Of a stretch of DNA of 64,000 nt, positions 34,200 to 45,559 are shown piece by piece. The stretch comes from Halichoerus grypus (Eukaryota; Chordata; Mammalia; Carnivora; Phocidae): assembly GCF_964656455.1 (NCBI RefSeq), contig NC_135718.1, positions 22,890,449-22,954,448 on the forward strand, in the 5' to 3' direction. Made by a program: the position numbers and the translations under genes. Numbering within the stretch: position 1 is the stretch's first letter; every line of letters starts with the position of its first letter. A model generated the notes under the pieces. The model made no database searches. It saw nothing but the letters and a program-made list of their open reading frames with translations, and was not told the origin of the DNA.

Positions 34200-35660
34200 T
34201 TGTACATGCATCATTTCCATCTAGTTTTTGAGGAGTTTCATTACACAAAAGAGTTTTCTCTAGTGTATTTGAGGTCATTTCTCCATCTACTCCCAGTCCC
34301 AAGAAAACACTAATGTGCTTTCTGTTCCTATAGTTTTGGCTTTTTAAGAAATTCCAAATAAATGGAATCATACACTGTATCATCTGTTGTGTCTGGCTCC
34401 TTTCACTTTATGGAACATTTTTGCAGGCACATCCTTTTTGCTTGTAAAAATAGTTAGTTCTTTTTCATTACTGAGTAGTTTTCCAATATGTTGTTATCCT
34501 AAATTTTATTTATTCATTCATTGACAAGCATTTTTAAAAGTTTTTTAGTGATTATGAATAATTGCTGTTATGAACATTTGTACAGATATATATCTTCATA
34601 TCTTTGAAAAGAGAAATAAGGGTGGAATTGCAGTCATCCAGTATGGGAAGTACATGTTTATTTTTTTAAGGAACCACCAAACTGTTTTGCAAAATTGCAA
34701 TGTAAGAGAATTTTGTGTTCTCCATACTCTCACTGACACTTAGTACTGTCAGTCTCTTTGAAATGCAAATTAAAACTACAATGAGCTATCATCATAGTCT
34801 CCACTCTAGTAGTGTCTCATTATTTTTTTAAAAAAGATTTATTTATTTAAGAGAGAGAGAGAGAGCATGCATGGGTTGGAGTGGGGGAAGGGCAGAGGGA
34901 GATGGAGAGGGAGATTCTCAAGCAGTCTCCCTGATGAACATGGAGCCAGATAGCGGGACTTGATCTCAGGACCCCAAGATCAGGACCTGAGCTGAAATCA
35001 AGGGTCAGATGCTCAACCAACTGAGCCACCCAGGCGCCCCAGTGTCTCATTATGATTTTAATTTGCATTTCCCTAGTGACTAATGATGTTGAGCTTCCCT
35101 TCTTGTGCTTATTAGTCATTGGTACATCTTCTTTGTTGAAATGTCTATTTAAATCTTGTGTCAATATTTTTAAAAATTAATATTTAACATATAACTCTTA
35201 TTATTACAGAGTTATCAGTATTCTTGTTACAATTTAGAGATAAGGCCAACAGTGAATATATGATCCGCAAAGCTGTTCTTCTAGTCTATGGCTTGTCTTT
35301 TTATTTTTGGTTTTTAAAGAGCAAATTTTTAAAACTTTGAGGAAGTAGACTGCATCTTTCTTTTTGTTCTTTTATGGACTGTGCTCTTTTTGTTGTTCCT
35401 AAGGTCATGCAAAATGTGTTTTGTGTTTTCTTGTGTAACTATCATGTTTTTAGTTCTTACATATAGGTCTCTGATCCCCTGAGTTGTTTGCCATGGTGGT
35501 CTAAGGTTGTTTTTCTTTTCTTTTTGAATGCAGCTATGCAATTGTTCTAGCATCTCTGTCGAAAAGACCATTCATTGAATTCCCTTAACACCTTTTGTCA
35601 AGTATCAGTTGACTATAACTGTGTAGATTTATTTCTGGTATTCTAGTCTATACCATTGAT
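34200..35660 (-). mobile_element. Old LINE-1 3' fragment, split by a SINE
   Basis: Antisense L1: 3'UTR-like CTGGCTCCTTTCACTTTATGG, TTTCATTACTGAGTAG, AAACTGTTTTGCAAAATTGCAATG, then after the SINE TTTTAATTTGCATTTCCCTAGTGACTAATGATG (C-terminal ORF2), TCTAGTCTATGGCTTGTCTTTT and GACCATTCATTGAATTCCC. No usable ORF remains. Confidence 0.88.
34824..35040 (-). mobile_element. Can-SINE nested in L1
   Basis: Antisense copy. Perfect 13-bp TSD AGTGTCTCATTAT at 34811-34823 and 35041-35053. Confidence 0.97.
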
Positions 35661-36330
35661 AAATATGTCTACACCAGCCCCTGAGATAAACAGTAAAGGG
35701 GACACATGCCTCCAGAACACTAGCCCGGGTTTATTTGCTTTGTTCTCCTGATGGTCTCCAGCTTCCAAGTATAGTGAGAGACACAAGGCTCAGGGCATAA
35801 GTACTTTTCAAGTCTCTGCCGGTATCATGTTTGCTCCATGCATGTTGGGTACAATAGGTTATGAGGCCAGAGTCAACAGACTGAAAGGCAAAGTTACACT
35901 GCAAATTCATGGGTATAGGAAAGGGAAGAATTTATGGGGAGGTGGTAAGACGCCACAAAAAAGAATTGTGCCTAGACAAATGGGGCCTTAGGCATTCTTG
36001 CAAGATATTTCCAGGGCTTAGCAAGGCCCAGAAGTGTCAGGAAGATTCCTTTGTACCCATGAATGGCACAAAGTTAATAGAAAGAGCTGGTTAATATAAA
36101 GGGGCTTTGTGGATGGGCACAAAGGATGACTTAACAATGACAAGTTGAACTAACAGCATGATGAGGCCTCATGACTTGGTATTCAGAGTCAGTGTAGGGA
36201 GAAAAAGCTGTGAAGGGCAGATAAATTGAAATAGATCTGGTATCCCTATACCATGGCAGAGGAGGGGTTGAAATAGAAATTTAGTGCAATACAGAAAATT
36301 AATGTTCTATTTTTTGCACCTCTCAGTTTG
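35661..36330 (-). mobile_element. Possible LTR-like relic
   Basis: On the minus strand a CTTTATATTAACC stretch is followed some 350 bp later by GCAAATAAACCCGGG (polyadenylation signal), which would suit an LTR. Ends and TSD are not evident and I cannot name a family. It could equally be unique DNA. Confidence 0.25.
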
Positions 36331-36780
36331 TGGTCTAAGATTCATTCTCATAGTTGAATTTTCTACAGCTATTTATCCAATTTGTCTCCTGCAGTCATGT
36401 TTACACTAGAGTGTTTGGTCAGGGGGAAGCCTGCTTTTATGCGGCAAGCACCAAAAACTGCATTATTTTCTTAACTTTTGTGGGGGGAGGGGGGGCACAG
36501 AGATTTCTTTTCCAAAATTCTACTGCCTTTGGCAATGCTCACAGTTTAGAGCTCTTTCATGGCCAGCAGCTAGACCAGTGACTTCACTGAGTCCTTGATG
36601 AATTACGTGTAGGTGAGAACATTCCGGGCCTTGCTGGTCGGGGCTGGGTGACAGCTTGTTTAATGAACTCTTTGGAATCATATTCTACCTGTTTTGGTAG
36701 AATATTTTTAATATTCTTTTAGTAATTTATTTATTTTTATTTCCTGCTCTCTTTTCTTCCTCCCTATAGCACATTCTAAA
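36331..36780. other. Unique intergenic sequence
   Basis: Contains a G-run (GGGGGGAGGGGGGG) at about 36482-36495; nothing else recognised. Confidence 0.4.
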
Positions 36781-36787
36781 TTTTAAT

Positions 36788-36828
36788 TTTCTTTCCTTCT
36801 TTCTTTCTTTCTTTCTTTCTTTCTCTCT
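36788..36828. repeat. (CTTT)n microsatellite
   Basis: About ten TTTC units, not attached to a SINE (the nearest starts at 36911). Confidence 0.9.
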
Positions 36829-36910
36829 CACTCATTTTTTTTAATGACACAGGTAGCTTTGGGGACAAAAGCTGTAGAGCCCAAACTAAATGATCAGATT
36901 TAACATTGTT

Positions 36911-37119
36911 TTTTTTTGTTTTTTTTTTAAAGATTTTATTTATTTTTATTTGAGAGAGAGAGAATGAGAGAGAGCGAGTACATGAGAGGGGGGAGGGTCA
37001 GAGGGAGAAGCAGACTCCCTGCCGAGCAGGGAGCCCGATGCGGGACTCGATCCAGGGACTCCAGGATCATGACCTGAGCCGAAGGCAGTCGCTTAACCAA
37101 CTGAGCCACCCAGGCGCCC
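36911..37119 (-). mobile_element. Can-SINE
   Basis: Antisense copy. Perfect 15-bp TSD AGATTTAACATTGTT at 36896-36910 and 37120-37134. Confidence 0.97.
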
Positions 37120-37334
37120 AGATTTAACATTGTTTTAAAAAATTGCCCTTCATATTACATGGCAAAGACATTTAAATATTAATAGCATTCTTTCATCTGG
37201 AGCATAAAAATGTACTTAACAGCCATTGAAGTTGCTTTCAAGGTTTTACCATTATAGATTGAATACTATCAGCTTAGTGTATATCACTAATTATCTATTT
37301 ACTGGGTAAGTAAATACAGTTAAAATTAAAGAGG

Positions 37335-37458
37335 GCATGTATTGAATGGAGCACTGGGTGTTATACGCAAACAATGGATCATGGAACACTACATCAAAAA
37401 CTAATCATGTAATGTATGGTGATTAACATAACATAATAAAATAAAATTTAAAAAAAAT
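37335..37458 (+). mobile_element. Very short LINE-1 3' end
   Basis: GAGCACTGGGTGTTATACGC, CATCAAAAACTAATCATG and GGTGATTAACATAACATAATAAAATAAAATTTAAAAAAAA form the same carnivore L1 terminus as at 6958-7070, here on the plus strand. Only about 125 bp was inserted. Confidence 0.9.
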
Positions 37459-37889
37459 CCAAAAATCTTGTTTCATAAATATTGCTGAATTGCTCACTGC
37501 TAACGGGAATGTCTTTTTAATGGGAGTAGGGGTACTCTTTAATGCTGAAACCTCTTTTAAAGCTGAAAGGAATAATAGTGCCAAGTCAGGCAGGCTCTGA
37601 AGATAATCTTATTAAGAGCCCCTATGGATTGTGGCCTGGGCACTGAGAGGATAGACCTGAAACTCATAGGGTAGCTTTGGATTCAGTGATGCACTAGGAA
37701 ACACAGGTTGGAAAACATATCAGGAAAAAAGAAAATACTCCTATCTAAACAAGCAATTTAAAGATGCAGAAATTATGGAAATGATACCAGGTGATAAAGA
37801 ACTAGGAAAAATGCAAGGCATGAATGGCAATGTTCAGACAAGAAAAAATCCAGTTAGTTTTTTAGTGATAAATCCCCACTGGAAGTTCT

Positions 37890-38065
37890 ACAGCAGTGGA
37901 TCTCCATTAGAATGTCTAATATTCCCCCAGGCCCAGGTGCCTGGGTCGGGGGCTTCCTTCTGGGCTCTACCCCAGAGGCTATGATTTGTATAGCTGAATT
38001 AAAGTCCAGGGGACTCTGGTGGAGATATTCATCTAGGAAGCATGCATTTCATACTGATTTTAAAA
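37890..38065 (+). repeat. MER5/hAT-Charlie-like DNA transposon relic
   Basis: CAGCAGTGGATCTCCATTAGAATG ... GGGCTCTACCCCAGAGGCTATGATTTG ... TCCAGGGGACTCTGGTGG follows the phrase order of MER5A-like nonautonomous hAT elements. Confidence 0.5.
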
Positions 38066-38136
38066 GCAGCTGAATTAAGGAATCTCTGCAATGCAATCCT
38101 TCAATAAACACTAAAGACTTTAGTTTAGATCCCTTC

Positions 38137-38476
38137 AAATACACTTGACCCTTGGACAACATGGCAGGGCTGGGGCGCTGACCCCCCACATAGTCAAAAA
38201 TCCACATATAATATAGCTTTTGACTCCCCCCAAAACTTAACTACTGATAGCCTACTGCTGACTGGAAGAGTAACCGATAAACAGTCAATTAACATATATT
38301 TGTATGTTATATGTATTATATACTGTATTCTCATAATACAGTAAGCTAGAGAGAAGAAAATATTAAGAAAATCATAAGAGAAAATGTATTTACAGTACTG
38401 CATTGCATTAATTGAATAAAAACCACATATAAGTGGACCTGTACTTTCCAAGCCCGTATTGTTCAAGGATCAGCTA
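38137..38476. repeat. Nonautonomous DNA transposon with inverted ends
   Basis: The ends CTTGACCCTTGGACAACA and TATTGTTCAAGGATCAGC are imperfect inverted repeats (about 13/18). The interior (CCAAAACTTAACTACTGATAGCC, TATTATATACTGTATTCTCATAA, ACATATAAGTGGACCTG) is a well-known mammalian MITE-like family. Its exact name is not given with confidence. Confidence 0.7.
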
Positions 38477-38822
38477 TTTATTTGAGGGTCTTTTAACTGT
38501 CAGTGACGGCTTGTGGGTGAAGAAGTGTCTTCCCTCTTCAGGGACTTATCTCAGTGGGCAGCTGCCTGGGCTCCCTATATTTCATACCTCATTCGACCAC
38601 AGGCGGGTGCTGTGTACTGAGTCTGAAAGCTCACTTTTCATTCATCAGTTTGCATCTCTTCCTACCCCCTCTCCCCACCTCCCTCCTTTGCATCCTCCAC
38701 AAGGGTACTCATTTAATGACGCTCTGCAGCCGAGCAGATAAAGCTGGATTTCTCCAAGCTTAAAGCTGCTTCCCTTCTATGGGAACGTGTTCTGAGACAT
38801 TGTACACGGACAAGAAGCATTA

Positions 38823-39038
38823 GCATCTGATCTGCTTTATCCTGAAGCGGTAGGAGCCCTGGTGCTTTATGCCGGGAATCTCGTCTGTGGGGTAGGTGTA
38901 ACGATAGGGAGCTTCTCCTCCCTCAGCCTGTCGGAGGATCAGCACGTAAGCTGTGTTTCCAGTGCTGGTGTCTGTGACAAATGCCTCCCCAAAGCCAGGC
39001 GGAATCTCTGGACAGGTGCAGCCCCTCTCCTCAATATT
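38823..39038 (-). CDS. Coding-like open frame, unidentified (possible exon or retrocopy)
   Basis: On the minus strand a frame without an ATG runs for 72 codons from just after TGA (39041-39039) to TAA (38822-38820). I do not recognise the product. The C-terminal translation includes GNTAYVLILRQAEGGEAP and ends HQGSYRFRIKQIRC, a mixed, protein-like composition. The segment is GC-richer than its surroundings and has at least seven CpG in about 190 bp. An acceptor-like CTGCACCTGTCCAG lies at about 39013-39026. An AATAAA (minus strand) lies at 38482-38477, about 340 nt after the TAA. It may be a terminal coding exon, a fragment of a processed retrocopy, or a chance frame in a GC island. Seen: the frame, composition and signals. 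Inferred: any function. Confidence 0.3.
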
Positions 39039-39540
39039 TCATTGAGCATGGACCTTTTAGCAACCCTCTAAAACAAACACTTGTTACAAACTTTCTTTGG
39101 AAGTACCAAATAATATGTGTGATATTATGCAGATTTGGTCTTTTACCAGTGTCTTGGTTCTGTGACAGTCCAAAAGAAGGAAAACAGAAAATTTTGCTGC
39201 TTTCTCTGCTTGCCTGTGAGTTGAGTGAGGAGATTTTTATGTAAGCTAATTGCAAGGCAGCCAGAGAGACATAGAACAGGTTGTAACCCTGGCTTGGAGC
39301 TCCCTGTGGTCACTTAGAAACAGGGGCGGCTTAGATACAGTCCTGTCTCTGCCAGATGGAACGGTTGGACGTAATCTTGCTCAGGCGGGGCCCTCAGAGG
39401 ATGAAGTATGCTGAACACTCGCAGTCTTCCTCATGAAAATGGATATGCAGACTCACCTCAATTTGAGTTGGCCGAGGCTCTGTTAGGTGTATCCCCGCCA
39501 CTGGAACTGACGCATACTGGTTCTTCGGGTCTCCCTCTTA

Positions 39541-40260
39541 CCCGCACTGTGCCGGCCTCACTAGCTTAAGAATGAATAGGAATCTTTTAGCCAGTCGTGT
39601 TCAGAAGAGCTGAGTTATTGGCATCAGAAAAGAATTTTATTCACAATCGAGAAAAGCATTAACAGAAAGTACAAACAGAACTGATACAAGTTTGCAAAGG
39701 GTATGTGCAAATCCTACAGTCAGCATCTCATGGTCAAGATAAACCGAGGTGTAGGCTTTCCATTTTTTGATTTTGTTACATTATAAGATGAGAAAATGTT
39801 ATGCAAATTGAGGTAATTTAAAATTTTCCATTCAATACATTGGTGCTTTAATTTTTCCATTGAACCAATTTTCTATTTAAAAAGTTGACACTTTTTAAAT
39901 CAATTTACGGTATCTTAGGAAGATAAGACCAAAAGCCTAAATCTGAGAAAGACTTTTGTGACAGTGAAGCTCAGGCCGGATCCCTTGCCTTCCAACACAC
40001 TGTTTGCTACCAAATGGCTGTTACATCGGACATCTTCTTAGACTCCCTCTCAGCCTGTCAAATATTTCCATGAGGGGATTCAGCATCTTATTTCACACCC
40101 GGTGGAGGAGTTTCCCCATATTGGGACCCATACGATGTTCCCAAGCAGAAAGGAGACTAGGTAGCTTAGGCTGTGTCTTCCAGGTTGAATATACACAGGA
40201 GTGATCTCTGTCTTCAGATGAGACATCCCCTGATCCCTCCACTCCTCTCTATATACAAAA
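39541..40260. other. Unique intergenic sequence
   Basis: The first part continues the CpG-containing island (to about 39570); the rest is AT-rich. No gene identified. Confidence 0.4.
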
Positions 40261-40263
40261 GAG

Positions 40264-40322
<59 letters not shown>
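40264..40322. repeat. (CA)n(TA)n microsatellite
   Basis: About 26 CA units followed by a few TA. Confidence 0.97.
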
Positions 40323-40323
<1 letters not shown>

Positions 40324-40671
40324 GAAACCTTCACCATTTAAACCCTGGAGCCATTTGTAAGAACTACCTGCAGTATTTCCCTTCCTACATGCATTAGGAC
40401 TCCTACTAACAGGTGGATTTTTTTTTTCACATTTCTTTAGATTACAGGTGTGCTGACAGCCAATCTTCCGTTTTGCTACCTCTAGCATTCACTGTATCAC
40501 AATACAGGTACAGAAATTCCCTCTTTAGGTTTTTGTCTACTTCCCTGAATCATCAACATAGCAGAATACCAAACGGTAGAATTTTTTTTCATACATTAGC
40601 CTTTTACTAACAATGACAGTTCTTCCAACCCAGTGTCAGACTCAAGTTTCTGTATTACCCCAAATTGATGG

Positions 40672-40673
<2 letters not shown>

Positions 40674-40713
<40 letters not shown>
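40674..40713. repeat. (CA)n microsatellite
   Basis: About 19 CA units. Confidence 0.97.
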
Positions 40714-40717
<4 letters not shown>

Positions 40718-41232
40718 TGTTTCATGTAGTTATTTAAGCTTTCATTTTTCAAAACTCTTAACAAGGACAATGCAAATACCAAGTGGATATATGAGCACTA
40801 GCTCACTCCCTTTAACTGGGGTTACAGTGCAGAAGGGTTGGATGGCTTTTGTACTGGAGCTCCTAGAGAGATAATTTCTCTTGTTCCCTCTTTTGTATGC
40901 AGCCTGCTGCCACCAACATGGCCATTTTTGGAATTTTTAGATGGACTCAAAAGGGAGGTTTGCTTAGAATTTCAGGCTGACTTCCCTACGTCATCACAGG
41001 AGAGGGGTCCAAGTTTAGCTATTGCTATTTAACTTCACGTTGATTGAGGTAGAATTTAAATGTATCATATGATGGAATCCTATCATGATTAGATTTTAGA
41101 TTAGTTCATGATTTTAGAGTTCAAAAGCCCAAATTTCACAGGGCATGTCTTTCAGCTGAATGGGCACTTGATTTAATTTTGGGAGGGGTAATACTCTCTA
41201 TGGGGAATCAAGGATACTGTGAAATTAGTATT
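40714..41232. other. Unique intergenic sequence
   Basis: No recognisable gene or repeat. Confidence 0.4.
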
Positions 41233-41420
41233 GCCAATCTTCTTCCTGGATGAGTTAGAAGGGGATGTGCAGTCCTGTGACTGAGGTGGGCTGTGCCATT
41301 CTGTGCTGCGAGTGGTTTTGCTATTCTCAACTGGATTGGGTTGTGCCAGCCGATGCTCGGAATAGCCATGTAATCCTATGCCGGGATGGATTGTGCTAAT
41401 TTTTTCTGAGGAATGGTGTC
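41233..41420. repeat. Degenerate ~25-bp minisatellite
   Basis: Six or seven diverged units of about 22-35 bp can be lined up on a GCCATTCTGTGCTGGGATGG-GTTGT-like theme: TGCCAATCTTCTTCCTGGAT, CCTGTGACTGAGGTGGGCTGT, GCCATTCTGTGCTGCGAGTGG, CTCAACTGGATTGGGTTGT, GCCAGCCGATGCTCGGAATAG, CCTATGCCGGGATGGATTGT. Unit length varies, so this is an old array. Confidence 0.5.
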
Positions 41421-41809
41421 TCTTTTTCTAGGACAAATGTGAAATGCAGCAATAGCATGCTTCTTGGGATAAAAGACATCTTGTAGCTATCATTGTTTCT
41501 AGGTAGATGGAGGAGGTAGAGTTTGATTCCAGGAAGGAAAGGTATGGATTGATGATTGATAATTATGGGCATTGGATCACTATAATTTATAAATTTATAA
41601 ATTTAACAACTAATAGTTGGCTTGAGGATTTGTGAAAAATGCTATCATACTATATTATCATTCATTGCCCATTGAATCCCTTGATTTGTTTCCAATTAAA
41701 TTATTTTTCAGTGACACAGATGGTTTATATTTCTATAGCCTTCTCAGAATTTACCCTGGGGTCATCAGAGATCACGTCATAGTTACTCATTATTCTTCCA
41801 ACAAATACT

Positions 41810-41935
41810 GGTTGAACATTTGTAACATATAACGCACTATACTGGGAGATGTGGAGATACAAATAAAAATACATCATGATCTGGATCTTAAAGCATGTAA
41901 GTTCTATTAGGACTTTAGTTAAATGCAATATAAGT
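41810..41935 (+). repeat. Ancient dispersed repeat (unnamed family)
   Basis: GCACTATACTGGGAGATGTGGAGATACAAATAAA and CTTAAAGCATGTAAGTTCTATTAGG fit the same diffuse family as 20135-20330. Confidence 0.35.
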
Positions 41936-41979
41936 CTGTAATTAAAAATCCATCTATCACCCTGAAATCTTGACTTTGC

Positions 41980-42150
41980 AAACCCATTAGTTGTAGGACC
42001 TTGGGCAAGTTTCTTAACATATTTAAGCCCTTATGATTTTTTTAATTATAAAAGTAGATGATAATAGTGTCTACTCAATAAAAATAGGTTAGGTAGAGAA
42101 TTGCATGAAATAACTTTTGTACAGAATTTAGAGGAGGTGTTGCAAAGGGT
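41980..42150 (+). repeat. MIR relic
   Basis: TTGTAGGACCTTGGGCAAGTTTCTTAAC followed by ATTATAAAAGTAGATGATAATAGTGTCTAC matches the sense MIR core. Confidence 0.75.
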
Positions 42151-42504
42151 TGGCAATCATTAATAATAATCCCAATGTTATAACCCCTTGTTACAATACA
42201 GAGAATATGTATTCTTTTCTCATTTAATTTTTAAAAATGGCATGCATGTTGAACCATGAATGTAAAGAATAAGAGTTTCTTGAGGATAGACATACCACCT
42301 GGATTGTTTTTAAATCTTTAACATTCTGCCTTCAGAGTATGTGGCTCTTAAATGCTTGTTGATTTTGTAGACTGATTGACAGATTAAATGAGGAATTCTT
42401 CCAATAAGTTTGGGTAACATTTCCAAAGAAGCTGAAGATTGTAAGAACTGAGACAGTGATAAGTTCAATGCCTTCAGAACCTAAAATTGTATTAGAAGTC
42501 TACA

Positions 42505-42700
42505 TATTTGCTCTGTGACCTGAGGCAAACACCTAAGCATCTTTACACATTAACCTTCCTCATCTGTAAAATGGGATTAATAGTTTTATTTCAAAATGTT
42601 GTTTTTAAGGCTAAGTATAACTATATGAAAGTTTTAACACTGTGCAGAACATATGCTAAAATTGCAATACTTGGTTATTCTAACTATGCATCTGGCATGA
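42505..42700 (+). repeat. MIR relic
   Basis: GCTCTGTGACCTGAGGCAAAC ... CCTTCCTCATCTGTAAAATGGG is a clear sense MIR core. Confidence 0.8.
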
Positions 42701-42954
42701 TCCATCAACATATTGAGGAGTAAATCACACACATAAACATGACTTCAGCATCTTGAGTGCTGGCTGTCATGTAAACTGAGAAGGATATGGAGGTGGAGTT
42801 GGGCAAATTGACCCATGGGAACAGATGATGAAATATGATAGAAGTTCTTTTGTTCCCCTGAAATTTTTTAAGAGTGATGAGAATGCCATTATTTCTGGCT
42901 TGATGTGTGCACCCTTACCTAGTGTCAGATAACAGAACAGTTGTTAGCATCTGT

Positions 42955-43180
42955 TGATCCTTTTCTTTTGCAGCAGGCACTATGCTAAGCCCTTTACAAG
43001 GGTTACATCATTTGAGCCATATGGCTGCCTTGAGTTAGATACTGTTATTATCCTCATTTTACACAGGCTTAGGAAATTTGGGCATTCTGCCCAGTGTCTC
43101 AACTAATTAAGTCCAATGCCTAGGACTTGAAATCAGATTGAATCTGACCCTGGGGCCTGTCATCCTCACCACTACTCTGC
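42955..43180 (-). repeat. MIR relic
   Basis: GCAGGCACTATGCTAAGCCC, GTTAGATACTGTTATTATCC and TCATTTTACACAGGC give the antisense MIR order. Confidence 0.8.
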
Positions 43181-44439
43181 ACCGTATTCACCAAAACAGA
43201 AGCAACAGTCCTGATTTTTGTTCTCAAGGTATTTGACCCCTTAATCTACCCTGTGTTTAATTTGTGAAATTCAGAAAAATTCTAGCCAAGTTTAAGAAGC
43301 AAAGAATTCTAGCTTTCTTTATTAAACTTCTAAGCATTTAGTTTAAAAAATAATAAACATAGCTTGAGACTTATTATTAAGAGGCCATAAGTGGTAAATT
43401 TAAACTTATACTCCCTTGGCTCTATGTACCATGTTGATGGGTGATGACCTAGTAAAGGGAATATTCAGGTAGTTTGTTATTCATGCTTTTGAGGAACCAG
43501 CATATAGTCATCTCTTTCTCTTTCAGACCTGCAGTTACCAATAGCCTGAATTTGAAGATATACATATTTTTTTATGGATATGAGTAAGGAGCACACACAC
43601 ACACAAAAAAAAAAACCAGGTGAATAAAAGCAAAATATGCCCATATCTCTAAAAGAAGTTTTTCTACAAAACAGTCTCAAATGCCACTATAACTTTGACC
43701 TTCTCAATAGCAACCACTTATATTGTAGACAGAAGACAAGTTTTGTGGAGTTATTGCAAGCCTTTTATGCAGAGCTGAAAAGCACACACACACCAAAAAA
43801 TCAGCAAGGGTTTTAAAAATAGCTCTTATAAAATCTACCCTGTAACACTTCTGCCAAGTGATTTTTAATAAATTATTATTCATAGCATAGACTTTCAAGG
43901 AGCAATTATGTGTTGCCCTCCTTCACAAGTTAAAGTAGGAATTAGAAAAGACAGGAAGGTATTCTGCATTTTTCCTGTGAGAAAGATGCTCACAATTGTT
44001 CTTATGTGTGTCATTTGGCCTATGTTGTGTTAAATAATAAACTAAACATGTTAATATTTCTTAGAAATTGTGTGTAAATGTTTGGATGTTTGATCAGTGT
44101 CCTAATATAATCAATATATGAAAAGATCTGAAGTTAAGTACAAACTTGAAGCAATTTTACTCCTAGCATTTTGTTTAGCCATGTTCTTTTGAATCTTTCA
44201 ATATTTTGGACAGATCCCATGGGTTTCCTGTCATGTTTGGTTATGGAAAATTCCAGCTGTGTTTAATCCAAGTAAAAACGTAATGCCTTTTCAAGTGAAA
44301 GCCTTCCTCTTTCTTGGCTCAGGGACTTGCTCTGAGGACAAGACTGGTCAGTCTTTTATTCATCCTCTACCTTAAATTTAAGTCCTCATTTCAGTGCTAA
44401 CTAAATGGTTCAGCATTATGTGTATTTATGACAAACATA
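43181..44439. other. Unique AT-rich intergenic sequence
   Basis: Small CA runs at about 43590 and 43785; no gene or clear repeat. Confidence 0.45.
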
Positions 44440-45000
44440 TTTGGGTTTGGTGCTAGAGACAGAGACATGGATCTGACCTGTCCTTTATTCTCAAAACAAT
44501 CACAGTGTGATGGAAAAAAAAAGACATTAAAACAATTCCATTATAATACTGTGTGATATGAGCAACAGGGAAGAATAAATAAAAGTAAAACAATAATAAA
44601 TGGCGTGCCTGGGTGGCTCAGTAGGTTAAGCATCCGACTCTTGATTTTGGCCTGGGGTAATGATCTCAGGGTTGTGGGATTGAGCCCCATGTTGGGCTTC
44701 GCACTCAGCATGGAGTCTGCTTGGGACTCTCTCCCCCTCTTCATCTGCCCCTCCTCCCACTTGGGCTCTGTCTCTCTCAAATAAATAAATGGATAAAATC
44801 TTTAAAAAAAAGTAAAACAATAAGGGACATAAAAGGCAGTTCTTCCCACAGTGGATTTCAGGGAAGAGTTTGTAGAGAGCTGTGTCTTGAAATGGACTCA
44901 GAGGGTCAGGTAGAGGACAGGCATCCTGGGAAGCAGTGATGGCATGCACACAGGCAAAAAGGAGCAAAACAGTCTGATTTTTCAGAGAACAAGTAGATAC
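44440..45000 (+). repeat. Ancient dispersed repeat, split by a SINE
   Basis: Before the SINE: GGTGCTAGAGACAGAGACATGG ... CTGTCCTTTATTCTCAAAACAATCACAGTGTG. After it: GGGAAGAGTTTGTAGAGAGCTGTGTCTTGAAATGGAC ... GACAGGCATCCTGGGAAGCAG. This is the colinear order of the unnamed family described at 20135. A later piece of it may be 45560-45965. Confidence 0.45.
44597..44807 (+). mobile_element. Can-SINE
   Basis: GCGTGCCTGGGTGGCTCAGTAGGTTAAGC head and AAATAAATAAATGGATAAAATCTTT tail. Perfect 16-bp TSD AAAAGTAAAACAATAA at 44581-44596 and 44808-44823. Confidence 0.97.
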
Positions 45001-45559
45001 TATGTAAAATAAATGATGGCCAAACTGTTATTAGAGTATAAACTAAAAACAGGTATTCAGTGCTTGGGACCCAATCTCTAATGTGAATATTCCATTACTG
45101 TGGTTTCTCTTGTCAGCACAGTGAACACAGCTGAATCTCACGTGTTGTTGTATTTAGTATGAGATCTTGGGGAAATTCAGAAAGAAAGGCCCATAGCATA
45201 GGAGTTCTTAAAGGAGACTTGAAAAATTTATTGAGGTGAACATATATCCACACACTCATTCTTGTGCTGTTTATTGTTGCTAACTAAATGCAATTCCCTA
45301 TACATGTGGGAATTCCAAGATTAATGACACAGTCACTCCTGTCAAGAAAATTCAGACATGTGGAGGCTATAAAAAGTGTGGGAACTTCTGTTAAGAAAGG
45401 GGTAGCATGCATGGATTTCAGAGTAGGGGATCATCATTCCCAAGTAAGAGGTCAGGTGGATGGCTTCCTATATGCTTTAGTACACAGCACTTGACAGAAG
45501 TCTCACAAAGTAAGCATAATGTCAATAGGTTAGGGTGGGAGCTTAAGCAAAAACTTACA
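45001..45559. other. Unique intergenic sequence
   Basis: No gene or clear repeat. Confidence 0.4.

Noticed and set aside
34847..35164. Minus-strand 105-codon ORF
   Set aside because: A chimera of L1 ORF2 C-terminus and antisense SINE; arises from the nested insertion.
36482..36495. G-run as a possible quadruplex
   Set aside because: Only two G blocks (6 and 7) in one short stretch; too little for a convincing structured element.
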